The position numbers and the translations under genes were made by a program. From JBEKUY01 sp049514555 (GTDB lineage: Bacteria; Acidobacteriota; Terriglobia; Acidiferrales; UBA7541): 64,000 nt of DNA. The notes under the pieces were generated by a model, which worked only from the letters and a program-made list of their open reading frames with translations, did not search any database and was not told the DNA's origin. Each line of letters begins with the position of its first letter. The first letter of the stretch is position 1. Shown piece after piece: positions 28,527 through 35,489 of this stretch. The stretch covers positions 620,001-684,000 of the forward strand of contig JBEKUY010000001.1 in NCBI GenBank assembly GCA_049514555.1. The letters are read 5' to 3'.

Positions 28527-29285
28527 CTACTTCGTTTCGACGGCGTCGCGGTTGGATTCATCGATCAGGCGCATGGCTTCCATCAACAGGCCGGTGGTGT
28601 TGCGCGTGGTCGTGGTGCGCTTGGGATCGCCCGCGTCGTTGAAATCGATCTCGAACTCGCCCTCGGTCCAATTCAACACGCGGTACACCGCCTCATCACC
28701 TTCGAGCTTGCCCGCCTTGGCATCCCGGCACTGCCCGATCGTGAAGAAGAGCGCGCCGTGCTCGTCGCCGTGCCGCACCGAAAGCCGGCAGGACTTCTGC
28801 CCGATTTCCAGCGACTGCATCAGATCGATGATGCTCATCTCTTCGAGACGTCCCTGGATCACGCCCGGCCGCGACGCGCGCTTCTGCATCTTCTCGAGGT
28901 GCAGACGGTCCACGACCTTCTTCGCCAGCCGCACCAGGTCCTTGATGAAAAACGGCTTGGCCACAAAATCCTCGACGCCATCCACGAGCGGTCTCAGCCG
29001 CTCCTCGATGTCGGTGCGGTTGGCCACGAAAATAAAAGGGATGCGCCGCGTGGCCTCGCGCCCGCGGAGTTTCTCGTAGAGTTGCCGTCCGTCCACGCCG
29101 GGCATCTTGTAGTCGCACAGGATGATATCCGGGGGATCGTCGATGGCCTTCAGCAGCGCGTCCGCCCCGTCGCTCGCGGTGATCACTTGGCAGTGCGGCT
29201 CCATCGCCTTGGTGATGAGTTCGCACACCAGCGGATTGTCTTCCGCCACCAGAAGCTTGACCGTCGATCCGCCTGGCGCGATCAT
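28527..29285 (-). CDS. Response regulator with REC and DUF4388 (PatA-like) domains
   Basis: A 252-residue protein. Residues ~10-125 are a receiver domain: acidic pocket ED near residue 16, phospho-acceptor Asp in ILCDYKMPGVDG and Lys in FVAKPF. Residues ~145-235 match the DUF4388/PatA N-terminal type (GRLEEMSIIDLMQSLEIGQKSC...), frequent in gliding bacteria and acidobacteria. There is no DNA-binding domain, so it probably acts by protein interaction. Its ATG overlaps the moaC stop (ATGA). A longer frame reaching 29501 is a shadow of moaC. Its placement inside a cofactor operon is unexplained. Confidence 0.85.
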   Translation of the reverse strand: MIAPGGSTVKLLVAEDNPLVCELITKAMEPHCQVITASDGADALLKAIDDPPDIILCDYKMPGVDGRQLYEKLRGREATRRIPFIFVANRTDIEERLRPLVDGVEDFVAKPFFIKDLVRLAKKVVDRLHLEKMQKRASRPGVIQGRLEEMSIIDLMQSLEIGQKSCRLSVRHGDEHGALFFTIGQCRDAKAGKLEGDEAVYRVLNWTEGEFEIDFNDAGDPKRTTTTRNTTGLLMEAMRLIDESNRDAVETK

Positions 29286-29770
29286 CGCCCGCTGCTCCTC
29301 CGGCCCCTGCGGTACGGGCCGCTCTTGCCCCCGATCTTTTCCACGAGACAGATATCCGTGATCTCCATCGCTCTGTCGAGCGCCTTGCACATGTCGTAAA
29401 CGGTAAGGGCCGCGGCGGCCACCGCCACAAGCGCCTCCATCTCCACGCCGGTCTGCGCGGTGGCGGTTACACAGGATTCGATTTCCACGCCATTCTGGCA
29501 TAGCCGCGCGGTCACATCAATGTGCGTCAAGGGCAGCGGGTGACAAAGAGGTATCCACTCGGCGGTGCGCTTGGCCGCCGCGATCCCCGCGATGCGCGCC
29601 ACCTCGAGCGGGTTCCCTTTCGGCACCTTGAGCGCGCGGATATTCTTCACCACGCGCCCGGCCATCCGCACAAATCCGCGCGCCAAAGCCTTCCGCTCGG
29701 TCACGGCCTTCGCCGTCACGTCCACCATCTTCACTTCACCGCGCTTGCCAAAATGCGTCAGCTTGCTCAC
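29282..29770 (-). CDS. moaC: Cyclic pyranopterin monophosphate synthase
   Basis: MoaC makes cyclic pyranopterin monophosphate, the first stable molybdenum-cofactor intermediate. The 162-residue protein has the conserved MVDVTAK start region, KGNPLEVARIAGIAAAKRT, IPLCHPLPLTHIDV and TGVEMEALVAVAAAALTVYDMCKA with the catalytic region DRAMEITDICLVEKIGGKSG. The partner MoaA is not in the window. It lies 15 bp after moeA. Confidence 0.93.
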   Translation of the reverse strand: MSKLTHFGKRGEVKMVDVTAKAVTERKALARGFVRMAGRVVKNIRALKVPKGNPLEVARIAGIAAAKRTAEWIPLCHPLPLTHIDVTARLCQNGVEIESCVTATAQTGVEMEALVAVAAAALTVYDMCKALDRAMEITDICLVEKIGGKSGPYRRGRRSSGR

Positions 29771-29785
29771 GTCGCCTCTGCGAAG

Positions 29786-30997
29786 CTAAATGACGTCCTT
29801 GCGCAACAGAATGCGCACGCTCTCTCCTGCCTCGAGCGTTTCCTTCTCCTGGGGCACGACCAAGAAGCAGTTCGCCCGCGCCACCGCCACCGCGTCGCCG
29901 GAACCTTGCCAGGCGAGCGCCCGCACCTCGGGCGTTCCGCTTGCCCACTCGACGCGCGCGGGCAAGAAATGCGTCATGCCGGGCTTCTCACGCACGGCCG
30001 CTCCCAACCGCGCCTCCACCAGCGGCAGCGGACGCGCTTCCGTACCGCTCAGCAGATCGATCGCGGGCGGCACAAACAACTCGAAGGTTACCATCGTCGA
30101 AACCGGATTCCCCGGCAAACCGAACACGAACGTACGCCCACAGCGGCAGAACACCGCCGGTTTCCCCGGGCGTATGGCCACCGCATCGAAGAAAAACGCC
30201 GCACCCGACTCCTGCAGCACCTTCTCCACGAGATCGTACTTTCCCGCTGAAACGCCTCCCGAAAGCACGAGGATCGATTCGCGCAGCCCGATCTCGATTT
30301 TCTCGCGTAAGTCGTCCTCTCGGTCGGCCGCGTTCCCCAGCAGTACCGGCTCGCCCCCCGCCAGGCCCGTCTGCGCCGCGAGTGAGACGCTGTTGCTGTT
30401 GCGGATTGCGAATGCGCCTGGAACTTGCTCGATCCCCACGACCTCGTCACCCGTCGAAAGAATCGCCACGCGCGGCCGTATCGCCACTTCCAACTGTATC
30501 GCGCCCACCTGCGCCGCGAGCGCCAACTCGGCGTAGCCTAACCGAGCGCCGGGTCCAAGCAGCTTCTGGCCGGCGCGCGCCTCGCTGCCGCGCGGCACAA
30601 TGTTCTGCCCGGCCTGCGCCGCGCGGTCAAACGCCACCGCGTCACCCGACCTCGTGGTGTGCTCGATCATGATCACTGCATCGGCGCCCTCCGGCACCGC
30701 GGCGCCGGTCATGATCTGCACGCACGCGCCTGGTGCGAGCGGCGCATTCGCCGCATCCCCCGCCTTGATCTCTCCGGCGCACCGCAGCCTCGTTCCCGGC
30801 GCGATTTCCGCCGCGCGCACCGCGTAACCGTCCCGGATGGCCCGATGAAACGGCGGGTAGTCCCGATCGGCGATGATCTCCTGGGCCAGGATTCGCCCCG
30901 CCGCCTCCCGTACCGGCGCAGTTTCGTGCGCAATTGCGCCCCGATATTTGGAGACTTGTTCGATGACTTTCCGTCGAGCTTGCTCGAAGCTGAGCAT
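29786..30997 (-). CDS. moeA: Molybdopterin molybdenumtransferase
   Basis: MoeA inserts molybdate into adenylylated molybdopterin. The 403-residue protein has the N-terminal lobe (YPPFHRAIRDGYAVRA), the pterin-binding TGDEVV, LSGGVSAGKYDLVEKVL, and GLPGNPVSTMVTFELFVPP, followed by the C-terminal domain. It heads a minus-strand run moeA-moaC-response regulator-mog with short gaps. Confidence 0.93.
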   Translation of the reverse strand: MLSFEQARRKVIEQVSKYRGAIAHETAPVREAAGRILAQEIIADRDYPPFHRAIRDGYAVRAAEIAPGTRLRCAGEIKAGDAANAPLAPGACVQIMTGAAVPEGADAVIMIEHTTRSGDAVAFDRAAQAGQNIVPRGSEARAGQKLLGPGARLGYAELALAAQVGAIQLEVAIRPRVAILSTGDEVVGIEQVPGAFAIRNSNSVSLAAQTGLAGGEPVLLGNAADREDDLREKIEIGLRESILVLSGGVSAGKYDLVEKVLQESGAAFFFDAVAIRPGKPAVFCRCGRTFVFGLPGNPVSTMVTFELFVPPAIDLLSGTEARPLPLVEARLGAAVREKPGMTHFLPARVEWASGTPEVRALAWQGSGDAVAVARANCFLVVPQEKETLEAGESVRILLRKDVI

Positions 30998-31030
30998 CAG
31001 TGTGCTTCGTTCGGTGGGGCTAATCTTCCC

Positions 31031-32329
31031 TCACAACCATGCCGCCAGCCGCGTCCCCGCCGGCACGATGGTCGCGTCGCGCTCGGGCCCGGTCGAAACC
31101 ATGCCGATCTCCACACCGAGAAAATCCGCGACGAACTTCAGATAGTCGTGCGCCGCGGCCGGCAGCTTTTTCTCTTCGCGCACGCCGTAGGTGGATTCGT
31201 TCCAACCCCGCAACGTCTTGTACTCCGGCGTCACTTTTTCCAGCTCTTCCGCCGTCGCAGGCATCTCGCGCATCGGCGAACCCTTGTAGCGGTATCCCGT
31301 GCAGACCTGGATTTCCCGCTGGGTATCGAAGACGTCCAGCTTGGTCACCACCAGCGAATCAATCCCGTTGATCATCTTCGCGTAGCGCAAGACGGCCAGG
31401 TCAAGCCATCCACAACGCCTGGGCCGGCCCGTCACCGCGCCATACTCCTTGCCGCGGTTACGCACTTCCTTGGCTTCGAGGTCGGGCATCTCCGTCGGGA
31501 ATGGCCCGCGTCCCACGCGAGTGGTGTAGGCCTTGGTCACGCCGATCACCCCATTGATTCTTGTCGGTGGGACGCCCAGCCCGGTGGTCGCGCCACCGGC
31601 GGTCGCGCTCGAAGACGTCACAAAGGGGTAAGTCCCGTGATCGATGTCCAGCATGGTGCCCTGCGCGCCCTCGAAGAGCACCGAATGCCCGCTATCAAGG
31701 GCGCCGTTCAGCAGCTCGGCCACGTCGGTCACGTAGCCACGGATGCGCTCGCCGAGCCGCAGCGCTTCGTCAACGACTCCGTCGCAGGTGATCGCCGCGC
31801 CGTAGGCGGCCTTCGCCAGCATGGCTTTTTCCGTCAAAACCCGCGCCGCCTTCTCCCGGAATAGCGCCTCGTCCATCAAGTCGCACACGCGCAGCCCGCG
31901 CCGCGCCATCTTGTCTTCGTAAGCGGGCCCGATTCCGCGCGACGTAGTGCCAATGCTGTTCGATCCGCGCGCCGCTTCGTGCGCCCTGTCCAGCTCACGG
32001 TGGTAGGGAAAAATCAGGTGCGCCCGGTTGCTCACGTGCAGCCGCCCGCTCACGTCAATCGCGGCCTTCGCGAGCATATCGATCTCGGCCACCAGCGCCG
32101 ACGGATCCACCACCACGCCCGCCCCGATCGCCACGTGCTTCCCAGGACGCAGAATCCCGCAGGGGATGAGTTGCAGGACGAACCGGTTGCCGTTGAAAAT
32201 CACCGTGTGACCGGCATTGTGCCCGCCGGCGCACCGCGCAATGTAATCGAACGACTCGGCCAGGTAGTCAACGACCTTGCCTTTTCCTTCATCGCCCCAT
32301 TGCGCGCCGACCACAACCACCGATTTCAT
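31031..32329 (-). CDS. purA: Adenylosuccinate synthetase
   Basis: PurA joins IMP and aspartate using GTP, the first committed step to AMP. The 432-residue protein has VVVGAQWGDEGKGKVVDYL at the N-terminus, GGHNAGHTV, the IGTTSRGIGPAYEDK switch and FEGAQGTMLDIDHGTYPFVTSSSA. I start at the ATG at 32329, which has GAGGAG 5 nt upstream. The longer frame from 32428 would add 33 unrelated polar residues. A promoter-like pair ~145 bp upstream and a GC hairpin define a long leader. Confidence 0.94.
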   Translation of the reverse strand: MKSVVVVGAQWGDEGKGKVVDYLAESFDYIARCAGGHNAGHTVIFNGNRFVLQLIPCGILRPGKHVAIGAGVVVDPSALVAEIDMLAKAAIDVSGRLHVSNRAHLIFPYHRELDRAHEAARGSNSIGTTSRGIGPAYEDKMARRGLRVCDLMDEALFREKAARVLTEKAMLAKAAYGAAITCDGVVDEALRLGERIRGYVTDVAELLNGALDSGHSVLFEGAQGTMLDIDHGTYPFVTSSSATAGGATTGLGVPPTRINGVIGVTKAYTTRVGRGPFPTEMPDLEAKEVRNRGKEYGAVTGRPRRCGWLDLAVLRYAKMINGIDSLVVTKLDVFDTQREIQVCTGYRYKGSPMREMPATAEELEKVTPEYKTLRGWNESTYGVREEKKLPAAAHDYLKFVADFLGVEIGMVSTGPERDATIVPAGTRLAAWL

Positions 32330-32362
32330 CTTGCTCCTCGTTTGCCCCGATTCGTCGGAACT

Positions 32363-32380
32363 GGCCCGGCCTTCCGGGCC
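32363..32380 (-). other. Perfect 7-bp hairpin in the purA leader
   Basis: GGCCCGG, a four-base loop, and CCGGGCC form a very stable stem between the predicted purA promoter and its start codon, 33 nt upstream of the ATG. There is no U-tract after it, so it is not an intrinsic terminator. It may affect translation or mRNA stability, or be incidental in GC-rich DNA. Confidence 0.4.
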
Positions 32381-32473
32381 TCTCCCCGCTTCATTCCGGC
32401 CCGCACTCTTCCCGCCCACATTCTTCAAAAGTGAGATGAGAGTTGGGAATCTGCAGAAACCGGCAGAATCTTC

Positions 32474-32502
32474 ATCCTACGCGCCGCCCTCGCAGAACGC
32501 AA
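32474..32502 (-). promoter_or_regulatory. Probable purA promoter
   Basis: On the minus strand TTGCGT (32502-32497), a 17-bp spacer and TAGGAT (32479-32474) match the pattern seen before other genes of the window. The predicted start is near 32467, giving a leader of about 138 nt. Confidence 0.45.
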
Positions 32503-32534
32503 GCAGCGGATTTGCCCGGCGCTAAATCCGGCAA

Positions 32535-32996
32535 TTACGGACGAGGTTTGGCCTGCGGTACCTCGGGAGTGGCGGGCTTTGTCTGCGTGCCGCCGGGAGC
32601 GGCGGGCTTAGCTGGCGGTACCCCGGGAGCGGCGGGCTTGGCCGCGGCTTGCTGAGAGCTCCACGTGTCGGGTGGGAACTCGATATGCCAGAAGTGAGGC
32701 GCGGGCTGTGTGAATTCAAGGGCGACCTGGGCCTTCTCGCCCTGTCTTGGTCCCGCCTGGACGACGCGGCATTCCTGCTGTTCATGCGTGTCTCTGTTCT
32801 CGAGCACGAGCGCCTGGCCGGGCGCGACCTTTGCTGCCATCTCGAGCAGCGCTCCATGAGCATTCACGACAGTCGTTAGTGTGTCTTCTTGGATGGCAAC
32901 ACCGTTGGGAGACTGTCCATGAACCACGACGCGGACCCTCAGCATAACCCGCTGGCTACGCCTTCTATCCGCATCGCGCTTGATCGGCTCAGCCAT
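32535..32996 (-). CDS. PilZ-like domain protein with C-terminal decapeptide repeats
   Basis: A 153-residue protein. Residues ~10-105 resemble a PilZ-type beta-barrel: the start RRRSQRVMLRVRVVV is like the c-di-GMP-binding RxxxR stretch, followed by strands ending in EFTQPAPHFWHIEF. The canonical D/NxSxxG is not clear (it reads VVNAHGALLEM), so nucleotide binding is uncertain. From residue ~118 the protein has three decapeptide units of the KPAAPG type. It lies just upstream of the purA promoter on the same strand. Confidence 0.6.
   Translation of the reverse strand: MAEPIKRDADRRRSQRVMLRVRVVVHGQSPNGVAIQEDTLTTVVNAHGALLEMAAKVAPGQALVLENRDTHEQQECRVVQAGPRQGEKAQVALEFTQPAPHFWHIEFPPDTWSSQQAAAKPAAPGVPPAKPAAPGGTQTKPATPEVPQAKPRP
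32550..32639. repeat. Three tandem 30-bp units inside the PilZ-like gene
   Basis: Units at 32550-32579, 32580-32609 and 32610-32639 each end in GGCGGGCTT and share a GGGAG core. They stay in frame and encode a Lys-Pro-Ala-rich decapeptide. The high similarity suggests recent slippage. Confidence 0.8.
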
Positions 32997-33401
32997 TCAC
33001 TCCACCCTTTCAACCGGGCCTAGCCACGGTCGATCCACCAGTACGGGAGCCTCTGTGCAGGTCAAGCACACCACTTTCCTTGGGCAAAACCTTGCTCCAA
33101 ACCCCTGTGATCGTCCATAGAACCAAGGTTCCATCGATGCCACACCCCCGCCCGCTTGCCGTTGGGGCCGTGACACGCTGCGGATGCTCGGAGAAGGAGT
33201 CGAGAACCGGGTGTCTATGCACCTTTTAGAACATCTCTCTGTTTCTTGACAAGTAAAATCGTGAAGTGGTGGCTCGTCGCTGGGCCCTCACAGCAACCCG
33301 TCCAAAAAGATATGGAATGCCTGCGCCGCCTTGCGGTACTCCGCCGCTCTTTGCTGGGTGCGTCCTTCTCCGCCTTCGCCGGCGAACGCTCTTCCCCGCC
33401 G
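32997..33401. other. Intergenic stretch with no supported gene
   Basis: About 400 bp between the PilZ-like gene and trxA. No start-to-stop frame here has a convincing protein. One oddity is that the trxA frame stays open for 37 codons after its TAA (33401-33291), ending in what would be an amphipathic helix (RAAEYRKAAQAFHIFL). No tRNA, riboswitch or terminator was recognised. Confidence 0.5.
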
Positions 33402-33737
33402 TTACGCGAGGTGGCGATCCAGCACCTTGGTGATCTGCTCCTTCGGCACGGCTCCGACGATCTGGTCCACCACCTGCCCGCCCTTGAACACCAACAGCGT
33501 GGGAATCCCGCGAATATTGAAGCGTCCGGCGGAATTCATGGCCTCATCCACGTTCAGTTTGGCCACCTTCAATTTGCCCGCATAGTCGTGCGCGATCTCC
33601 GCCACGGTTGGCGCCAGCATATGACACGGGCGGCACCATTCCGCCCAGAAATCCACCATCACCGGCTGCGTCTTGCTCGCCGCGATGACTTCCGTCTCGA
33701 AGTCGGCGTCACTCACACTGCGAATATTCTCCGCCAT
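33402..33737 (-). CDS. trxA: Thioredoxin with CRPC active site
   Basis: A 111-residue thioredoxin fold protein. The redox motif is WCRPC (C35, C38), where classical thioredoxin has WCGPC. The rest is canonical: VDFWAEW before the motif, LNVDE, the cis-Pro in IRGIPTLLVFKGGQ and a short C-terminal helix. I start at the ATG at 33737 (MAENIRS); the upstream frame is low-complexity. It lies 55 bp after glgA and probably shares its transcript. Confidence 0.9.
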   Translation of the reverse strand: MAENIRSVSDADFETEVIAASKTQPVMVDFWAEWCRPCHMLAPTVAEIAHDYAGKLKVAKLNVDEAMNSAGRFNIRGIPTLLVFKGGQVVDQIVGAVPKEQITKVLDRHLA

Positions 33738-33792
33738 TCGTTCCCTTTCCGGAGGCGTCGCCGGCCTGACGCCGGCCCCGCCCGCGCTCACT

Positions 33793-35259
33793 TTACTTGG
33801 ATGTTACCGCTGCGAATTCGTTGCGAACTCCCCGTGCCGCTTCGTACAGCTTGGCATATTCCCCTGCCGAGGCGTTCCAGGAAAAATCCTTGCCCATGCC
33901 GTTCAATTGCACGCGGCGCCACACATTCTCATGGCTGTAATGCTGCAACGCCTGCCGGATGCATTCGAGCATGGCCTTGCCGCTGTAAGCCTCGAACTTG
34001 AACCCGGTGCCCGATCCGTGCTGCAGGTCGAACGGCTCGATGGTGTCGTCGAGCCCGCCGGTGGCCCGCACGATCGGCACCGTGCCGTATCGGAGGCTGT
34101 AGATTTGGTTCAGCCCGCACGGCTCGTACCGCGACGGCATCAAGAACATGTCCGCGCCGGCTTCGATCTTGTGGGCGATCGTGTTGTCGTACGCCACTTT
34201 CACTCCCACGCGACGAGGGTTCTTCGCCGCCAGCTCGCGGAACAATTGCTCGTACTTCGGCTCACCGGTGCCCAGCGCCACAATGGCCAGGTCTTCCTTC
34301 AGCAACGCTGCTGCTTGCTCCGCGATCAGGTCGAAACCCTTCTGGTCGGCGAATCGGGAGACGATTCCGATCAGCGGGCGCGTCAGGTTCTCCAGCGGCA
34401 GCTTGAATTGGTCGAGCAGGTCCTGCTTGCAAACCTTCTTGCCGCTCAGGTCCCTCGCGGAATAGCGCGCCGCGATCAGGTGGTCCGTTTCCGGACTCCA
34501 CGCCGCATAATCCACGCCATTCAGAATCCCGCGCAGGCGCTCACCACGGCCCCGCACGACGCCTTCGAGTCCGCAGCCGTACTCCTCGGTCTTGATTTCT
34601 TCGGCGTACTTCCGGCTCACCGTCGTCAGGTAATCGGAATAGAGCAGTCCCGCCTTCAGAAAATCTACTTTCCCGTAGAATTCGATCCCCTGCGGCGTGA
34701 ACAAACTCTCCGGCAGCCCAATCTTGGCCAGCACCTCGCGAGGGAACGCCCCGTGGTAGCCCATGTTATGGATGGTAAACACCACCGGCACATTCCGCAG
34801 CAGCGGGTCCTCGGCGTACCGCGTCCGCAGAAGCACCGGCGCCAACGCCGACTGCCAGTCGTGGCAGTGAATCACGTCCGCGGGCCAGACGTGCTTGGCA
34901 ATCTCAATCGCGGCCCAGGAAAACTCCCCGAACCGCTCCGCGTTATCGGGATAGTCTTTTCCATCCTCGCCGTAAAGCTGCGCCCGATCGAAGTACGCCG
35001 GGTCGTCGACAAAGAAGTAGCGCACGCCCTCGACCGTGGTTCCATCGGCCACGGCCGGGAACCGCAACTGCTGCCCCATGGGAATCGTCAAGCTGGGGAG
35101 GACGGTCGTCTTGGCTTTGGTCGCTCGGTATCTGGGCAGGACGACCGCCACTTCCTGGCCGCAGGCCACCAGCGCCTTCGGCAGAGCCTCGACGACGTCC
35201 GCCAAGCCGCCCGTCTTCGAAAACGGCAATCCCTCCGAAGCGACAAACAGTATTTTCAT
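33793..35259 (-). CDS. glgA: Glycogen synthase (ADP-glucose type)
   Basis: A 488-residue GT5 glycosyltransferase that extends glycogen with ADP-glucose. The N-terminal substrate loop KTGGLADVVEALPKAL is complete, and NGVDYAAWSPETD, SRFADQKGFDLI and PSRYEPCGLNQIYSLRYGTVPIVRATGGLDDTI are the donor-site blocks. The start has GGGGGAG just upstream and a well-formed promoter 20-50 bp before the ATG. No other glycogen genes are in the window. Confidence 0.93.
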   Translation of the reverse strand: MKILFVASEGLPFSKTGGLADVVEALPKALVACGQEVAVVLPRYRATKAKTTVLPSLTIPMGQQLRFPAVADGTTVEGVRYFFVDDPAYFDRAQLYGEDGKDYPDNAERFGEFSWAAIEIAKHVWPADVIHCHDWQSALAPVLLRTRYAEDPLLRNVPVVFTIHNMGYHGAFPREVLAKIGLPESLFTPQGIEFYGKVDFLKAGLLYSDYLTTVSRKYAEEIKTEEYGCGLEGVVRGRGERLRGILNGVDYAAWSPETDHLIAARYSARDLSGKKVCKQDLLDQFKLPLENLTRPLIGIVSRFADQKGFDLIAEQAAALLKEDLAIVALGTGEPKYEQLFRELAAKNPRRVGVKVAYDNTIAHKIEAGADMFLMPSRYEPCGLNQIYSLRYGTVPIVRATGGLDDTIEPFDLQHGSGTGFKFEAYSGKAMLECIRQALQHYSHENVWRRVQLNGMGKDFSWNASAGEYAKLYEAARGVRNEFAAVTSK

Positions 35260-35280
35260 TGCTCCCCCGCCAATCGACTG

Positions 35281-35309
35281 ACCTTACTGGAACGATTGCG
35301 CCTCGTCAA
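35281..35309 (-). promoter_or_regulatory. glgA promoter
   Basis: On the minus strand TTGACG (35309-35304), a 17-bp spacer and TAAGGT (35286-35281) lie just before glgA. The predicted start near 35274 gives a leader of ~15 nt that still includes the GGGGGAG ribosome site. Confidence 0.55.
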
Positions 35310-35489
35310 GCACACGCTCCGGCCCGGCATTCTATTCTTCCTCATTTTTCTTACGCGATTGTTGCTCCCGTTCGCGAGCAGACGAGAGTCCTCGCCGAAT
35401 CCAAAGCGCATTCTCTGTTTGTCTCTGCGATGGTGATGGTTGTTTGAGGAGATGACCGCAGGCCGAGCTGAACCGTCACACCGCGAACG

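Noticed and set aside
33010..33222. 70-codon minus-strand frame upstream of the PilZ-like gene
   Set aside because: No ribosome site, no recognisable domain and random-looking composition; treated as non-coding.
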